Part shown: positions 23,332 to 32,490 of the stretch, in pieces
Numbering within the stretch: position 1 is the first letter of the stretch
How the letters are laid out: each line of letters begins with the position of its first letter
NCBI GenBank assembly: GCA_963575645.1
Contig: OY754465.1
Coordinates: 38,900,401-38,964,400 of the forward strand
Direction of reading: 5' to 3'
DNA length: 64,000 nt
Source: Xanthostigma xanthostigma
Lineage: Eukaryota > Arthropoda > Insecta > Raphidioptera > Raphidiidae
Notes under the pieces: generated by a model
What the model saw: only the letters and a program-made list of their open reading frames with translations
What the model was told of the DNA's origin: nothing
Databases searched by the model: none
Made by a program: the position numbers and the translations under genes

Positions 23332-23479
23332 TTCAGGGAATACCAGGACTTTTCCCGGTGGGCCGCTGGTCCTCCGTGGGTCGGTCTCTTTCGCTCCGAA
23401 TTTTTTTCTTCATAGTTAAACGGTTTTGTAGAGACATTTGACAATTTTCCCGGTAATTTTTTAGGTCTCAGACTGGCCC
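23332..23479. mobile_element. possible short hAT-like MITE
   Basis: The stretch starts cagggaataccaggactttt followed by cccggtgggccgctgg, and ends accgggaaaatt-type sequence then ctggccctg in the opposite sense. CAGGG...CCCTG ends with an adjacent 'cccggtgggccgc' are typical of abundant hAT-derived MITEs. I do not see a matching 8-bp duplication, so this is tentative. Confidence 0.35.
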
Positions 23480-24087
23480 TGGTAGACGCTGTCTATAAAA
23501 ACCGTGGCGGCTCTTTTTTTACAGTAAATAATTAATTAGTACCTATACATAAACAATTTATAGATTTCAGTAATCCTACTATATTAGATATAACGTGAAT
23601 CAAAATATCTTGTTTGAAGTTAAACGCACTGTATATATTTTGTAAGTGAACTGGCCATATAAGATTATGTTATGCAATACCGCCATACGTCATTTACTAT
23701 TATATAACTAAGTGTTGGCATTCTCCTACACGACACACACACACACATGACACGTATCCTAGGTATCCTGGATACACTCACTCGCAACCGACGAGCCCAC
23801 ATTGCCCCCTAGGGACTGCGTTAATGTTGATTATGTAACGTGAGACGCGCTCGCTTTAATATGGAAAAGCGCCGTCAACAATATTGAAACTTAATAAAAG
23901 GCAATATTTCAAAGGGATTATCAATTATAATAAAAATGATAGCACAAAAACATCAAATAAATACATATTTGATATTATATCATCATTCATCAGTTTTCTA
24001 ATTATGAAACTAGACGACTCTAAATTAGTAAATTTCTTTTATAAAAACTACTCGACGTCAATACATTAATAGAGATATTAATATTAT
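23480..24087. other. unassigned DNA
   Basis: Contains a short (AC)n run at about 23733-23748. A 61-codon frame near 23884-24069 has no features that I recognise. Confidence 0.45.
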
Positions 24088-24245
24088 TATAAAGAGGTAA
24101 AGTTTGGATGTAGGAGGTAATATCCAAAACTACTAAACCGATTTCAAACATTTTTTCACCAATATTTAGAATGGACTTTCAAGATGGGTCATAGGCTATA
24201 TAAAGCGCTTTTCGTGGAAACCAATTTTGCAACGTAAGTTGACAA
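24088..24245 (+). repeat. retroposon-like fragment (aaactactaaaccgattt type)
   Basis: The sequence aaagaggtaaagtttggatg is followed by a gtaggaggtaata stretch and aaactactaaaccgatttca. A related start occurs at 32357 (aaagaggtaaaatatgtgtg ... gaaactactgaacaaat). This pattern is common at the 3' ends of RTE-like retroposons in insects. It is short and decayed. Confidence 0.4.
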
Positions 24246-24889
24246 AAAACGGTAACGACCTACAAATGCTAATAAAGTAGGTCTTGGTTCTCAAATTTTC
24301 GATTTAAATACTTTTTCGTTTGTATTTCCGATTACTAAATCAAATGTAATGTTAAACGGATCTAATTCAAAAACTGCTGAAGATATTGGCATGAAATTTA
24401 GACAGGGAGTAGATAATAACTTTTGGATCAACTTAGTTTTGGTTTTATCGTACTATTCTCAATCAAAAATATGATGATGACCATAATATGTAGGTGTTGG
24501 ATTTGGTGAAACAGGTATAAATAGTAAAGAAACTTTTTCGATAAAATTCCACTAGGGCACCATCAATGTAGTAGCAGAACTCGAATAACGGAGATAGCCA
24601 CAGTTAATTGACAACCAGACGAAGTGAGACCGGACATTATATTAATGCACTTCTTTGTTGAGGCGATTCTAGATGCTTCGGTTTCATTAATAAATTATAT
24701 TGAAAGATTTTTAAAACATGTAAATTCAGTGAAACTATATACAAAATAATAATACCATAATTTAAAACAGAATTAATAGCAGGTGAGATTTTTGCAAAAC
24801 GACAGAAAATTATTGTTTGATTATGTAATGATTTTATCAGAAATGGATTGACATGTGCTATTAAATAGTTTATGTATCTCGTTCGTAAA
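24246..24889. other. unassigned DNA
   Basis: No gene or repeat boundary is supported. Confidence 0.45.
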
Positions 24890-25016
24890 TGAATGCATTA
24901 TACGAGAGTGATATCATGTTAAAACGTACGACCAGCAAGTTTTAAGAGTCACCCGAGTCATAATAATATCAATACGCACAAATTACTTACATTTTTTGGA
25001 CGTACCTCCTAAAATA
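24890..25016 (+). repeat. R3 dispersed repeat fragment
   Basis: The run agagtcacccgagtcataat ... ggacgtacctcctaaaat shares both halves with the pieces at 13208 and 12560, tying these scattered fragments into one family. Confidence 0.4.
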
Positions 25017-25050
25017 TCTAGTGCTCTCACCACTACGCTACCCCGCTCGG
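25017..25050 (-). repeat. 34-bp SINE head fragment
   Basis: The sequence tctagtgctctcaccactac then gctaccccgctcgg is identical to the 5' end of the SINE at 17958-17991. Only the first 34 nt of the element (through the A box) are present, so this is a SINE aborted or truncated from its 3' side. That is unusual, because LINE-mobilised copies normally lose the 5' part. Confidence 0.75.
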
Positions 25051-25775
25051 TATTATTGGCACGGCATTAGTTGTGGTGCAAAACCGAAATAATTAAAAAT
25101 ATGCTAGATGCCGAAAGCTATTGACTATCACCAAATAACAAATACGAAATAGTTTCATGGCGCTCAACGTATTATCAAAATTATCGTTTTTATCTATGTT
25201 TGATTCATTTTTTTTACAACTAAATTTATTTGGTTGCTTGTCAATACGTCATGGTTGCATTAAACATATTTTTTACAAAAAATTGACACGTCGGTGTAGA
25301 AAGGTTTGCCATCCCTGTTACTGTCCATTATTTTATTTATTATAGCCTTTTACCAGTGAATAGCGCCTGATTTTTCTATGGTGTAAAAAAAGCTTTATGA
25401 GATAGTGTATCGTGTAAGTTTCATTTTAAATCAGTAAAAATAAATGCCGTCTGAAATTTAAAAGGTCACAATGTTAAATTGTAAAAGACTTATTTAAAGC
25501 GTCATAAATTTGTATCTTTTAATTATTTTATCTGCTAGATATCTTTATCTGAACGACAACTATCTAGAGCTATGAATAAATCGGCCATTAGTTGTGAAAA
25601 TTAGATATTTAGACCTATTCTACTAATCATAACCACAGTTATTATTAAGTGCTTATCAAAATAAGAACTCTAAATAATCACTTTATTCTGCTAAGCAAAG
25701 TGACTAGCTAAATAGTACGTTAAACATTAGTAAAAACAAACAGTGCTTATAAATTTTGTGATCACTGGGAATTTC
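25051..25775. other. unassigned DNA
   Basis: A 62-codon frame from about 25157 has no recognisable homology. The rest is AT-rich. Confidence 0.45.
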
Positions 25776-25783
25776 ATAAGAAC
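25776..25783. repeat. 8-bp target duplication, left
   Basis: ATAAGAAC here is repeated at 26276-26283, directly outside the two ends of the MITE. Confidence 0.85.
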
Positions 25784-26275
25784 TAGTGATGTGCCGGATA
25801 TCCGTATCCGTATCCGCGGATATCCGAGGGAGAAGAAAGATCCGTATCCGTTAGTTTTTTGGCGGATCTTTTATCTTATTAATTTTCAATTCATAGATGA
25901 AATTTTACCTATAGGCATAGGTGATTAGGTAATAATGAAAAACTGTTAAATTCCATTCAGATTATTTTTTATTTTTTAAAATCGTATTTGGCACCTTTAT
26001 ATTGCAAACATTTATCGTAGTAAGTACCATACCAATAGTACATAACTCAAAGGTACTAAAAAACTATCTTTATAATGAAATATTGCACATCGATCTTTGG
26101 AAAGAGACAATCTGTTATGAGAGTTAACTCTTAAAGAGGTCAATAACTTTTTCCTATAACAGATAGTCTCTTTCCAAAGATCGATGTGCAATATTTACCG
26201 CCTCGTACTCTAAGAAAGTTAAGATCCGTATCCGTATCCGCGGATATACATTTTTAACGATCCGGCACATCACTA
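25784..26275. mobile_element. hAT-type MITE
   Basis: The ends TAGTGATGTGCCGGAT and its complement ATCCGGCACATCACTA are inverted, and an exact 8-bp direct repeat flanks the element: the classical hAT signature. Each end has runs of tccgtatccg units (25799-25850 and 26222-26245). The centre holds a further near-perfect hairpin at about 26079-26199 (aatattgcacatcgatcttt then ggaaagagac). The element is 492 bp with no transposase, so it is mobilised in trans. Confidence 0.88.
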
Positions 26276-26283
26276 ATAAGAAC
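26276..26283. repeat. 8-bp target duplication, right
   Basis: Exact second copy of ATAAGAAC following the right MITE end. Confidence 0.85.
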
Positions 26284-26535
26284 AGTAATTCGAACACAAA
26301 TAGTAGAATATAGCTAAATAATAATAAATATAATATGCATGTTCATGAGCATTTTGTTATTTCTTTTATATTATTTAAAACTATTAGGAATTTTTTCGGG
26401 TGTCTTCATTTCTTTGCAAGTGTTTACCAGTGCGATATTTGCACTCTTGTTAAGTTCTAGTGGTTTTAGATGACTTATTTGAAATTTGAAATCATTTTTA
26501 CAAATATTTTTAATATTAAATTTCCTTATTCAACA
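26284..26535. other. unassigned DNA
   Basis: Spacer between two MITEs; nothing is recognised. Confidence 0.4.
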
Positions 26536-26893
26536 CGCGTGAGTAATATATAATTTCGGGGCCCTGCTAAATTCGGGAGAAATAATAAGTTACTTGATGT
26601 TGATGCGTAGAGTGCTAATAATGAGCCGATACTGTACGATAATGTATTACTGCATAGTTTCTGGACCAATAGGAACGCGGTAGCGAGCCGAAACTGAACG
26701 GTAATAAATTATTACTGCATAGTTTCTGGACCAACAGGAACGCGGTAGCGATTTGTATATATGAAAACAGCATCGCAATTCAGCGAAAGTCAGGGCCATC
26801 TTGTGTGCATCGAGGGCGGTGGGTACGTCAATTAATGAAGTGATTTATTATTTTTCCCTCTTTTATCAGGGCCCCGATTAGATATTACTCGTG
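26536..26893. mobile_element. MITE with GAGTAATAT...GGGGCCCTG ends
   Basis: Left end gagtaatatataatttcggg then gccctg, and right end cagggccccgattagatatt then actc, are inverted copies with few mismatches (about 27 bp). The interior is GC-richer and contains a 62/66-bp tandem duplication at 26623-26750. There is no coding frame. The superfamily is unknown. Confidence 0.65.
26623..26750 (+). repeat. two-unit tandem duplication inside the MITE
   Basis: Unit 1 (26623-26684) and unit 2 (26685-26750) both start gagccga and both contain attactgcatagtttctgga then cca, and ggaacgcggtagc. The units differ by a few substitutions and a 4-nt length difference. Confidence 0.8.
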
Positions 26894-26928
26894 CCAGTTG
26901 AATAAAGTATTATGTGCGACCATTGATC

Positions 26929-27009
26929 GAAGGAGAATATTCCACTCGCGTGTTACCGCACTCGCTACGCTCGTGCGGCAAATTTCACGCTCATGGAATC
27001 TTCTCCTTC
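26929..27009. repeat. short imperfect palindrome with inner hairpin
   Basis: The outer arms gaaggagaatattcca and tggaatcttctccttc pair, as do cgcgtg and cacgct, and the inner part ccgcactcgctacgctcgtgcgg forms a second stem. Such ctcgctacgctcg hairpins are frequent in insect repeats. This lies directly after the previous MITE. Confidence 0.6.
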
Positions 27010-27418
27010 TCTCACTAGTCGCAAAATATACTATTATTTCCATAAAGATTTTTAACTTTTCATTTAGTAATATTACGTATTACCAACTTTACGCAACCAA
27101 ATGTCATCAAATAAAAGCTTATAATAAATAAATAGACTGTATCTTACCATTAAAGCAAGAAATAACCGCAAAACTGCTACTTACCTAGAAAAAAAGAAAA
27201 ATGCATTAGTGTTTAATGTTTATGTTTGTTTGTTTGAGGCGAGTAATTTCAGGACTACATCATAATCGATTAGAAAAATTATTTCACCGTTCAAAAGCGT
27301 ATTTCACACTAATTCACATATGCTATATAGCCTTTTTTTAGAACAATGTTCCCTCTAATTTTTTCGCTGACTGCGCGGTACAAAATTATATGGGAGTAAA
27401 AATGTTCAAAACGTATAT
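27010..27418. other. unassigned DNA
   Basis: No gene is seen; AT-rich. Confidence 0.4.
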
Positions 27419-27599
27419 AAAGGACCCCGCACGGAACATATGGGAATCGGCCCTCGGTTAAAATCTTCCATACTCGGGGATATTATCCAAAAATCGACGC
27501 TGATCAAAAGTCTCCATGGGCACGAAGTCCGGAAATGCGATCCCGGGGAGTTATTATTATTTTGATTGCAATAAAAGTATACTTTTATTGCAATCAAAA
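27419..27599 (+). repeat. conserved-frame module, copy 1
   Basis: The module starts at aaaggaccccgcacggaaca and encodes a frame beginning KGPRTEHMGIGPRLKSS and ending KCDPGELLLF with a TGA. AATAAA follows the stop by 6 bases. Copies 2 (27777-27902, minus) and 3 (62978-63142, plus) share the same abrupt start and frame. A shared 5' breakpoint, an open frame and a poly(A) signal suggest a fragment of an expressed ORF carried by a repeat, perhaps a retroposon 3' end. I do not recognise the protein. Confidence 0.6.
27560..27599. repeat. perfect 40-bp palindrome
   Basis: TTTTGATTGCAATAAAAGTA is followed immediately by its exact reverse complement, with no spacer. The left half is the normal end of the module (also present in copy 3); the right half is a reversed duplicate of it, so a head-to-head rearrangement occurred here. 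Confidence 0.9.
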
Positions 27600-27721
27600 C
27601 AGGGAAAATGAGCAAATGCACCCGTCTCCTTGTGATATTCTATTATAGACATATCTACATCACATAGATATATCATATACAGTATATACATATGTATATA
27701 TATCATATGAAGGTTTTTCCA

Positions 27722-27776
27722 CTTCCTCAAAAAAAAAAAAATATATATAGATTTATATATATATATTTTTTTTTTT
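27722..27776. repeat. A/T simple-sequence palindrome
   Basis: A run of A, then TA repeats, then a run of T, directly beside the inverted module copy. It may be the joined poly(A)/poly(T) tails of inverted copies. Confidence 0.6.
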
Positions 27777-27902
27777 GGATCGCATTTCCGGACTTCGTGC
27801 CCATGGAGACTTTTGATCAGCGTCGATTTTTGGATAATATCCCCGAGTATGGAAGATTTTAACCGAGGGCCAATTCCCATATGTTCCGTGCGGGGTCCTT
27901 TG
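27777..27902 (-). repeat. conserved-frame module, copy 2 (inverted)
   Basis: Reverse copy of the module. It keeps the frame from KGPRTEHMGIGPRLKSS to RKCDP and then ends before the GELLLF part, running into A/T repeats. With copy 1 it forms an inverted pair of about 126 bp arms. A longer minus-strand frame (27557-27961) runs through it but its other parts are not shared, so I do not call that frame a gene. Confidence 0.6.
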
Positions 27903-28218
27903 TACCAGTCGATAAATGAGAAATTCATTTTCAAACACTGTTTTGGCTCTAATTTCAACATAATATATCTGTTTTTCTGTACTGTTAATTAATTTTTTTT
28001 TTACTATTTTATTACAAAAACCTTTTTTCGTTATCTTAACTGCTTCTTAAAAAAAATGATTTTTTTTCATAACAGCATAAAAATCAATGAGTTAAATTGG
28101 CGAATGTTGACTAATTTATAATAGATCACTAAAGTCATATATAATATGCGAGATTTGTTGCTTTTGATTGATACATAAATAGCTAACACCAGCTAGTATA
28201 GTACCAGATTGTTATATC
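27903..28218. other. unassigned AT-rich DNA
   Basis: Nothing is recognised beyond T and A runs. Confidence 0.4.
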
Positions 28219-28366
28219 TATATGTTACGGTTAATACAAGAAAGTAGCTTATTCGCGAATTAACCGGCTAATACCCGAATTAACCAGCGTCAAGGATTGG
28301 TTAATTCGGGTAATTAGCCGATTAATTCGCGAATTAACTACTTTGTTGTATTAGCCGTAACATATA
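28219..28366. mobile_element. 148-bp near-perfect palindromic MITE
   Basis: Arms tatatgttacggttaataca ... accggctaatacccgaatta and the complement pair almost completely, with a loop of only about 14 bp around agcgtcaaggat. TA occurs at both outer edges. Small palindromic TA-flanked elements like this fit the Tc1/mariner-type MITE pattern. Confidence 0.75.
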
Positions 28367-28576
28367 TACTAGAATAGACGGCTTTGGTCATTGTTTGCGG
28401 CTAATTGTGAACTATGGCTACACATTAGGTAAACAAACATCGGCTATAGACAAATACGTGTAAACATAGGAGTAAAGTATAAATGCTTCATGATAATATA
28501 GTTACATGGGTTCTGCCTTATTTATATAGGTACATTACATAGCCATGTATATAAAAGCACTATCGTTCACAAGTTT

Positions 28577-28718
28577 GAACCGCTGTTTGATTCTCAATTC
28601 ATCCCGTTTCTTATTTTAGTGGATTGTGTGAGTCGGAAAAACCCCTGGAAAAGTTTTTCCGACTCACACAATCCACTAAAATAGGAAACGGGATGAATTG
28701 AGAATCAAACAGCGGTTC
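28577..28718. repeat. 142-bp almost perfect hairpin
   Basis: Arm gaaccgctgtttgattctca ... gtgagtcggaaaaac (28577-28642) is complementary to 28653-28718 with one visible mismatch (ctta versus ccta); the loop is about 10 bp. No TA or other clear target duplication is seen. Near-identity of the arms indicates a recent origin or selection for pairing. It could be a MITE or the source of a long hairpin RNA. Confidence 0.75.
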
Positions 28719-31042
28719 ACGATGGCATCAAATCCAAAAATGTTTGGTACAAGAGTTGATCTCTTTGACCCAAAGAACAATAATCCTAGATAAAAAACAC
28801 AGGGTCGTATTTAAGAAAGTGTAGGCGACCTTGATATTTTGGAGACACCTCCACCAAACGAAAAAAAAACTACATCACTGTTCTTCCCCCTTGATTCCTT
28901 GTAACTTTTGACCGAAACTTTTTTTTCGAAAACCCTTCCTATAAGAAATAAAAGAGTGTTCGGTTTTTAAAAAACCATACTGTATATATAATATACAGCA
29001 CGAAACTTACAGAATAAAAATTCAATCAATCATTTATTGAACCTTTAGCTTAGATCAAACAAAGTATGTAGGGCGTCAATCAAGTACTCTATTAGGTCAA
29101 GATACTAAGATCAAAAAGAGGCAGTGCCGTCAATTAGTTTGTTGAAAGCTGGAAAAGGTTTCAATCTCTTTATTTACAGGGAAAAGGATTTATTTGAAGT
29201 TGTGTCAATTTTCTAGTTATGTTTTAGGTGTCTCAGGCTGCCTTTAAAAATCTTGAAGTTTTTGCAAAAAGCATTATATCTTATTTTCAGAGATTTTGTG
29301 TATTCATGAGCGAACCTTCTTGTTTAATGTGTCCAGAAGCAATTAATCGATGTTTACATAATAATGATAAATACCAAAATACAGGTATTAGCCAATACAT
29401 TAATTTGTCGACAGGGTTAAAAAATATCCAAGACTGTGGCCAGAAAAACTTTTGGGGGGCATTGTGATTCCGACCATTGTCACTAACGAGTTTTCTGGAT
29501 TCTGTCATTAATTTTCAAAAATCTAGTAGGTAAAAATGTGTTTACTCCGACTTCTACAATACAATTTTGACAGCCAGACGCCTTAAATAGATCGATCTGA
29601 ACTCAAAGTATGGGTGCATTGTTTCTATGCTTCTTTCCTTGTCTAAGCTATAATCTGAACACAAATAGGTACGTATATGCGTAAATATGGCAAATTTTAT
29701 TTAAATGTTGTAATAATAAATGTTAGAATTTTCCCAGCTCTCGGGCTGGGGGCCCTCTCCGACAGTGGGTTCGTAACATATTGCCCGTCCTGCCACCCTA
29801 TTGTTACGTCACTGGTGGCTGATCTCACATGTCGCCCTCTAGCTCGTTTTTTTTCGCAGTTCCGAAATCTGCATCAATAATCAGATTACGGAAGAGAGTG
29901 AACTCTAGTGATCCCTCTTATCCTGACTACGGCTTTCATATTATTATTAATTTCAGTGTGTTCAGATTTGTGATCGGTAGTGTAATATCTATTTAGGTAG
30001 TGTTTCTGTCGTGTATTCAATGTACATAATATTGTATTGAATATCTAAACATCATCTTACTCCCGTCAATCGTCAGTGTTGACGCAAACATTATCAATCT
30101 CCTCTGTTGGCGCTTTGCATCGACCTACACCTGTTTGCTTTGCTACAGGAAATACACCTGTGCAAAGACCGTGCACACTTACCGACCGTGAACTAGCACA
30201 GCACAAACCCGCAACCTGCAAGATGTCACTCACTAGACCAGAACGGACCAGCAACTTTTAGTGCAGGTTTCGTGTACGGCAGACATTTTGAATTTTTCTA
30301 GTAGTTTTATCACTGAAAATTAATTAATGAAAAAGACACAGCACTTTCAGACTAGATCGGTCCAGCAGGGCTAGACAGACATTGCAGGCGATCAACTGTC
30401 GGTCGTTTCTGGTTATAAGTGTTGATGTAATGTGCGTTACTACAACACGAACAGACTTTTCTGGTCCGTGCTGTATTGGTCGTGCTTGTAGGTGTGCAAG
30501 GCCTTTTAGTTTTAAAGCTTACTTAAAAAATTAAACAGGTTAAAAAAGTAAAGTTTCATGGAAAAAAGTTCTGTACATAAAGATAAAATCAGTTAAATAA
30601 TTAATTTGCAAACGATTTCATTAAATTAAAATCGTTTTTACCATTTAAAATCACAAATTTTGTGCTTTTATTGAATTAAAATGACAGCTTTTAATCAGCG
30701 ATTCAATCCTTTTTAAGCACGAGGCTGAATATTATCGTCTACATTTGCCCATTTAAAAAAATGCAATTTACATTTTTTTCCCTGTGTAATTAATATGGCA
30801 TATGCAAATCGTGTTCCTATCAAATTAGTTATTATAGATTCTAGGGGTTTCCAGAGGTATTTATAGACAAAAATTTAAAATGGAACTCACATGTGGACCA
30901 TGTAATATCCAAAATAAAGAAATACGTTTAGTTATTAAGGTCAATCAACAATGTTATAAACAAAAGCAGTGACATTTTTTACACTTAAATGCGATTTTAA
31001 AAGTTTTTTTTGTTGATATGTGAAATAATTTCGATTTAGTAA
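28719..31042. other. unassigned DNA, 2.3 kb
   Basis: Frames of 60-80 codons at 29228-29508, 29677-29880 and 30066-30261 overlap on both strands and show no motif I recognise. The 30060-30500 part is richer in GC and contains caaccctgcaagatg-like strings but no bounded repeat. No gene is called. Confidence 0.4.
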
Positions 31043-31741
31043 GGCCAGTAATAGACGAGCGTACAACACGCCGCGTGCTGCACGCTTCGCGCTGCCGGCC
31101 TTTGAATACACGTGCATGTTTTTGGCGTATGAAGTTTCGCACGGCAGATACACTCAGTCAAAATGAACACTGTGCAAATTGGTTGTGTTGCAGCATGGTG
31201 CTTATTATTAAAAAAACGAAAACGTAGACATCGTCGTTGGTGGGTACATCCACTCATCAGTACTAGACTCCAAACAGGACATTTTCATTTGAAATTTTCG
31301 GATCACCGAAAATATCCGGAAAAGTTCTTTTTAAAGACTGGTCATAAAGTGCTGGTCTTTTCTCCACCTCTATACGATAATTTTTTCAGTGTCGAACATA
31401 ATTGTGTCACAGGCCAGGAATACACGATAGTAAATAAATTGAGCACTATTGCCTACTGCCCGAGTTGAAATGACGAAGTCGCTTGAAAATATTTTGGACA
31501 GACCTATACTTCTCCACGTAAAAAATCTGCTCGTGTATCCATGTGCATAGTAAATAATGTAACTTATTGACGACGTTTTTGACACGACGCGTGCAACACG
31601 TAAACAGATGCGTTCGGCCAGCGGACACGATCGTGTTCAACGCTTGTGTATTTGTTTCAATTTAAATACAAAATATTCATTCCACCGGAGAAAACGCGGC
31701 GTGCAGCACGCGGCGTGTTGTACGCTCGTCTATTACTGGCG
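31043..31741. mobile_element. non-autonomous PIF/Harbinger-like element
   Basis: The ends GCCAGTAATAGACGAGCGTA and the complement at 31721-31740 are long, GC-rich inverted repeats continuing through caacacgccgcgtgctgcac. Flanking trinucleotides are TAA on the left and TTA (one base further out) on the right, close to the TWA duplication of Harbinger elements but not identical. An internal frame resembles the N-terminus of a Harbinger transposase. The rest of the transposase is absent, so the element is a deletion derivative. Confidence 0.65.
31163..31468 (+). pseudogene. Harbinger transposase N-terminal relic
   Basis: A 101-codon frame starts at an ATG and reads MNTVQIGCVAAWCLLLKKRK, then RHRRWWVHPLISTRLQTGHF, then a FLKTGHKV region. 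Harbinger (HARBI1-like) transposases usually begin with an aliphatic stretch followed by 'RRxWVHPLxxxRxxxGxF...KFFxxxRM'. The basic KKRKRRHRR then WWVHP motif matches that well. The DDE catalytic domain, about 250 residues, is missing. It cannot encode an active enzyme. Confidence 0.6.
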
Positions 31742-32354
31742 TTAGATTGACGTATACGTATAGTATTGCAACGTTTCGTTACATTTTCAGTTCTTGAATC
31801 GATTTGCCCTACCATGCCCAAAGAAGTTATACTTGAAAAAAGATTTAGAAAAGTTACCCAAAGAACAAAACAATCGGACTACAGCTATTACAAGAAGTTC
31901 AAAACAAGCCTCCGGTATGCAAATAGTCGGATAAAAATACATTAAAGTTTTAGTGTGCAAGTACATGAGACGACATAAAAACTTACATGTTTTTATTCGA
32001 CTACTTTCATCTTGCATTCTTGTTTTGTACTTTTCTTTTATAGTCCGGTTTTTTCAAATAACTTTCTTATTTAGCGTTTTTTAGTTTTTTAATTTTTTTT
32101 TAGTTCAGTTCAAAATAAAAATATTTCCGACTGATATTAATTGTCGTTATTTTTGCACACTGCTCATCCGTCTTTTGGCGTAGAGTGATAATAAAACAGG
32201 CTATATGTAATCCATCAAACAGTAGACGTTTAAACAGTCAAAGAATTTTTCAAATCAGTTCTCGAGTTTTGACTGTTTTGAGGTAACACAAATTTAAACG
32301 TATTCTTTTATATTATATAAGTCGGCACAAAATAGGTGTATAGTCATACTATTC
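31742..32354. other. unassigned DNA
   Basis: No gene is recognised. A 76-codon minus frame at about 31787-32017 has no motifs. Confidence 0.4.
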
Positions 32355-32490
32355 CATAAAGAGGTAAAATATGTGTGTTTGTATGTAGGGGGGTAATCTC
32401 TGAAACTACTGAACAAATCGTGTGTGAAATTTTTACTCCAATGCGTTCAGTTCAGGGGAGTCTGCGGGACCCAAATAACATTTTTTTAAA
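32355..32490 (+). repeat. retroposon-like fragment
   Basis: It opens aaagaggtaaaatatgtgtg then tttgtatgtaggggggtaat, then ctctgaaactactgaacaaa. This resembles the fragment at 24088 and the widespread insect 'gtaatctccgaaactactgaaccgat' repeat. It is short, with no coding. Confidence 0.45.

Noticed and set aside
27557..27961. 134-codon minus-strand frame
   Set aside because: Only the part from the repeat module is shared with other copies; the rest passes through A/T simple repeats, so it is not treated as a gene.
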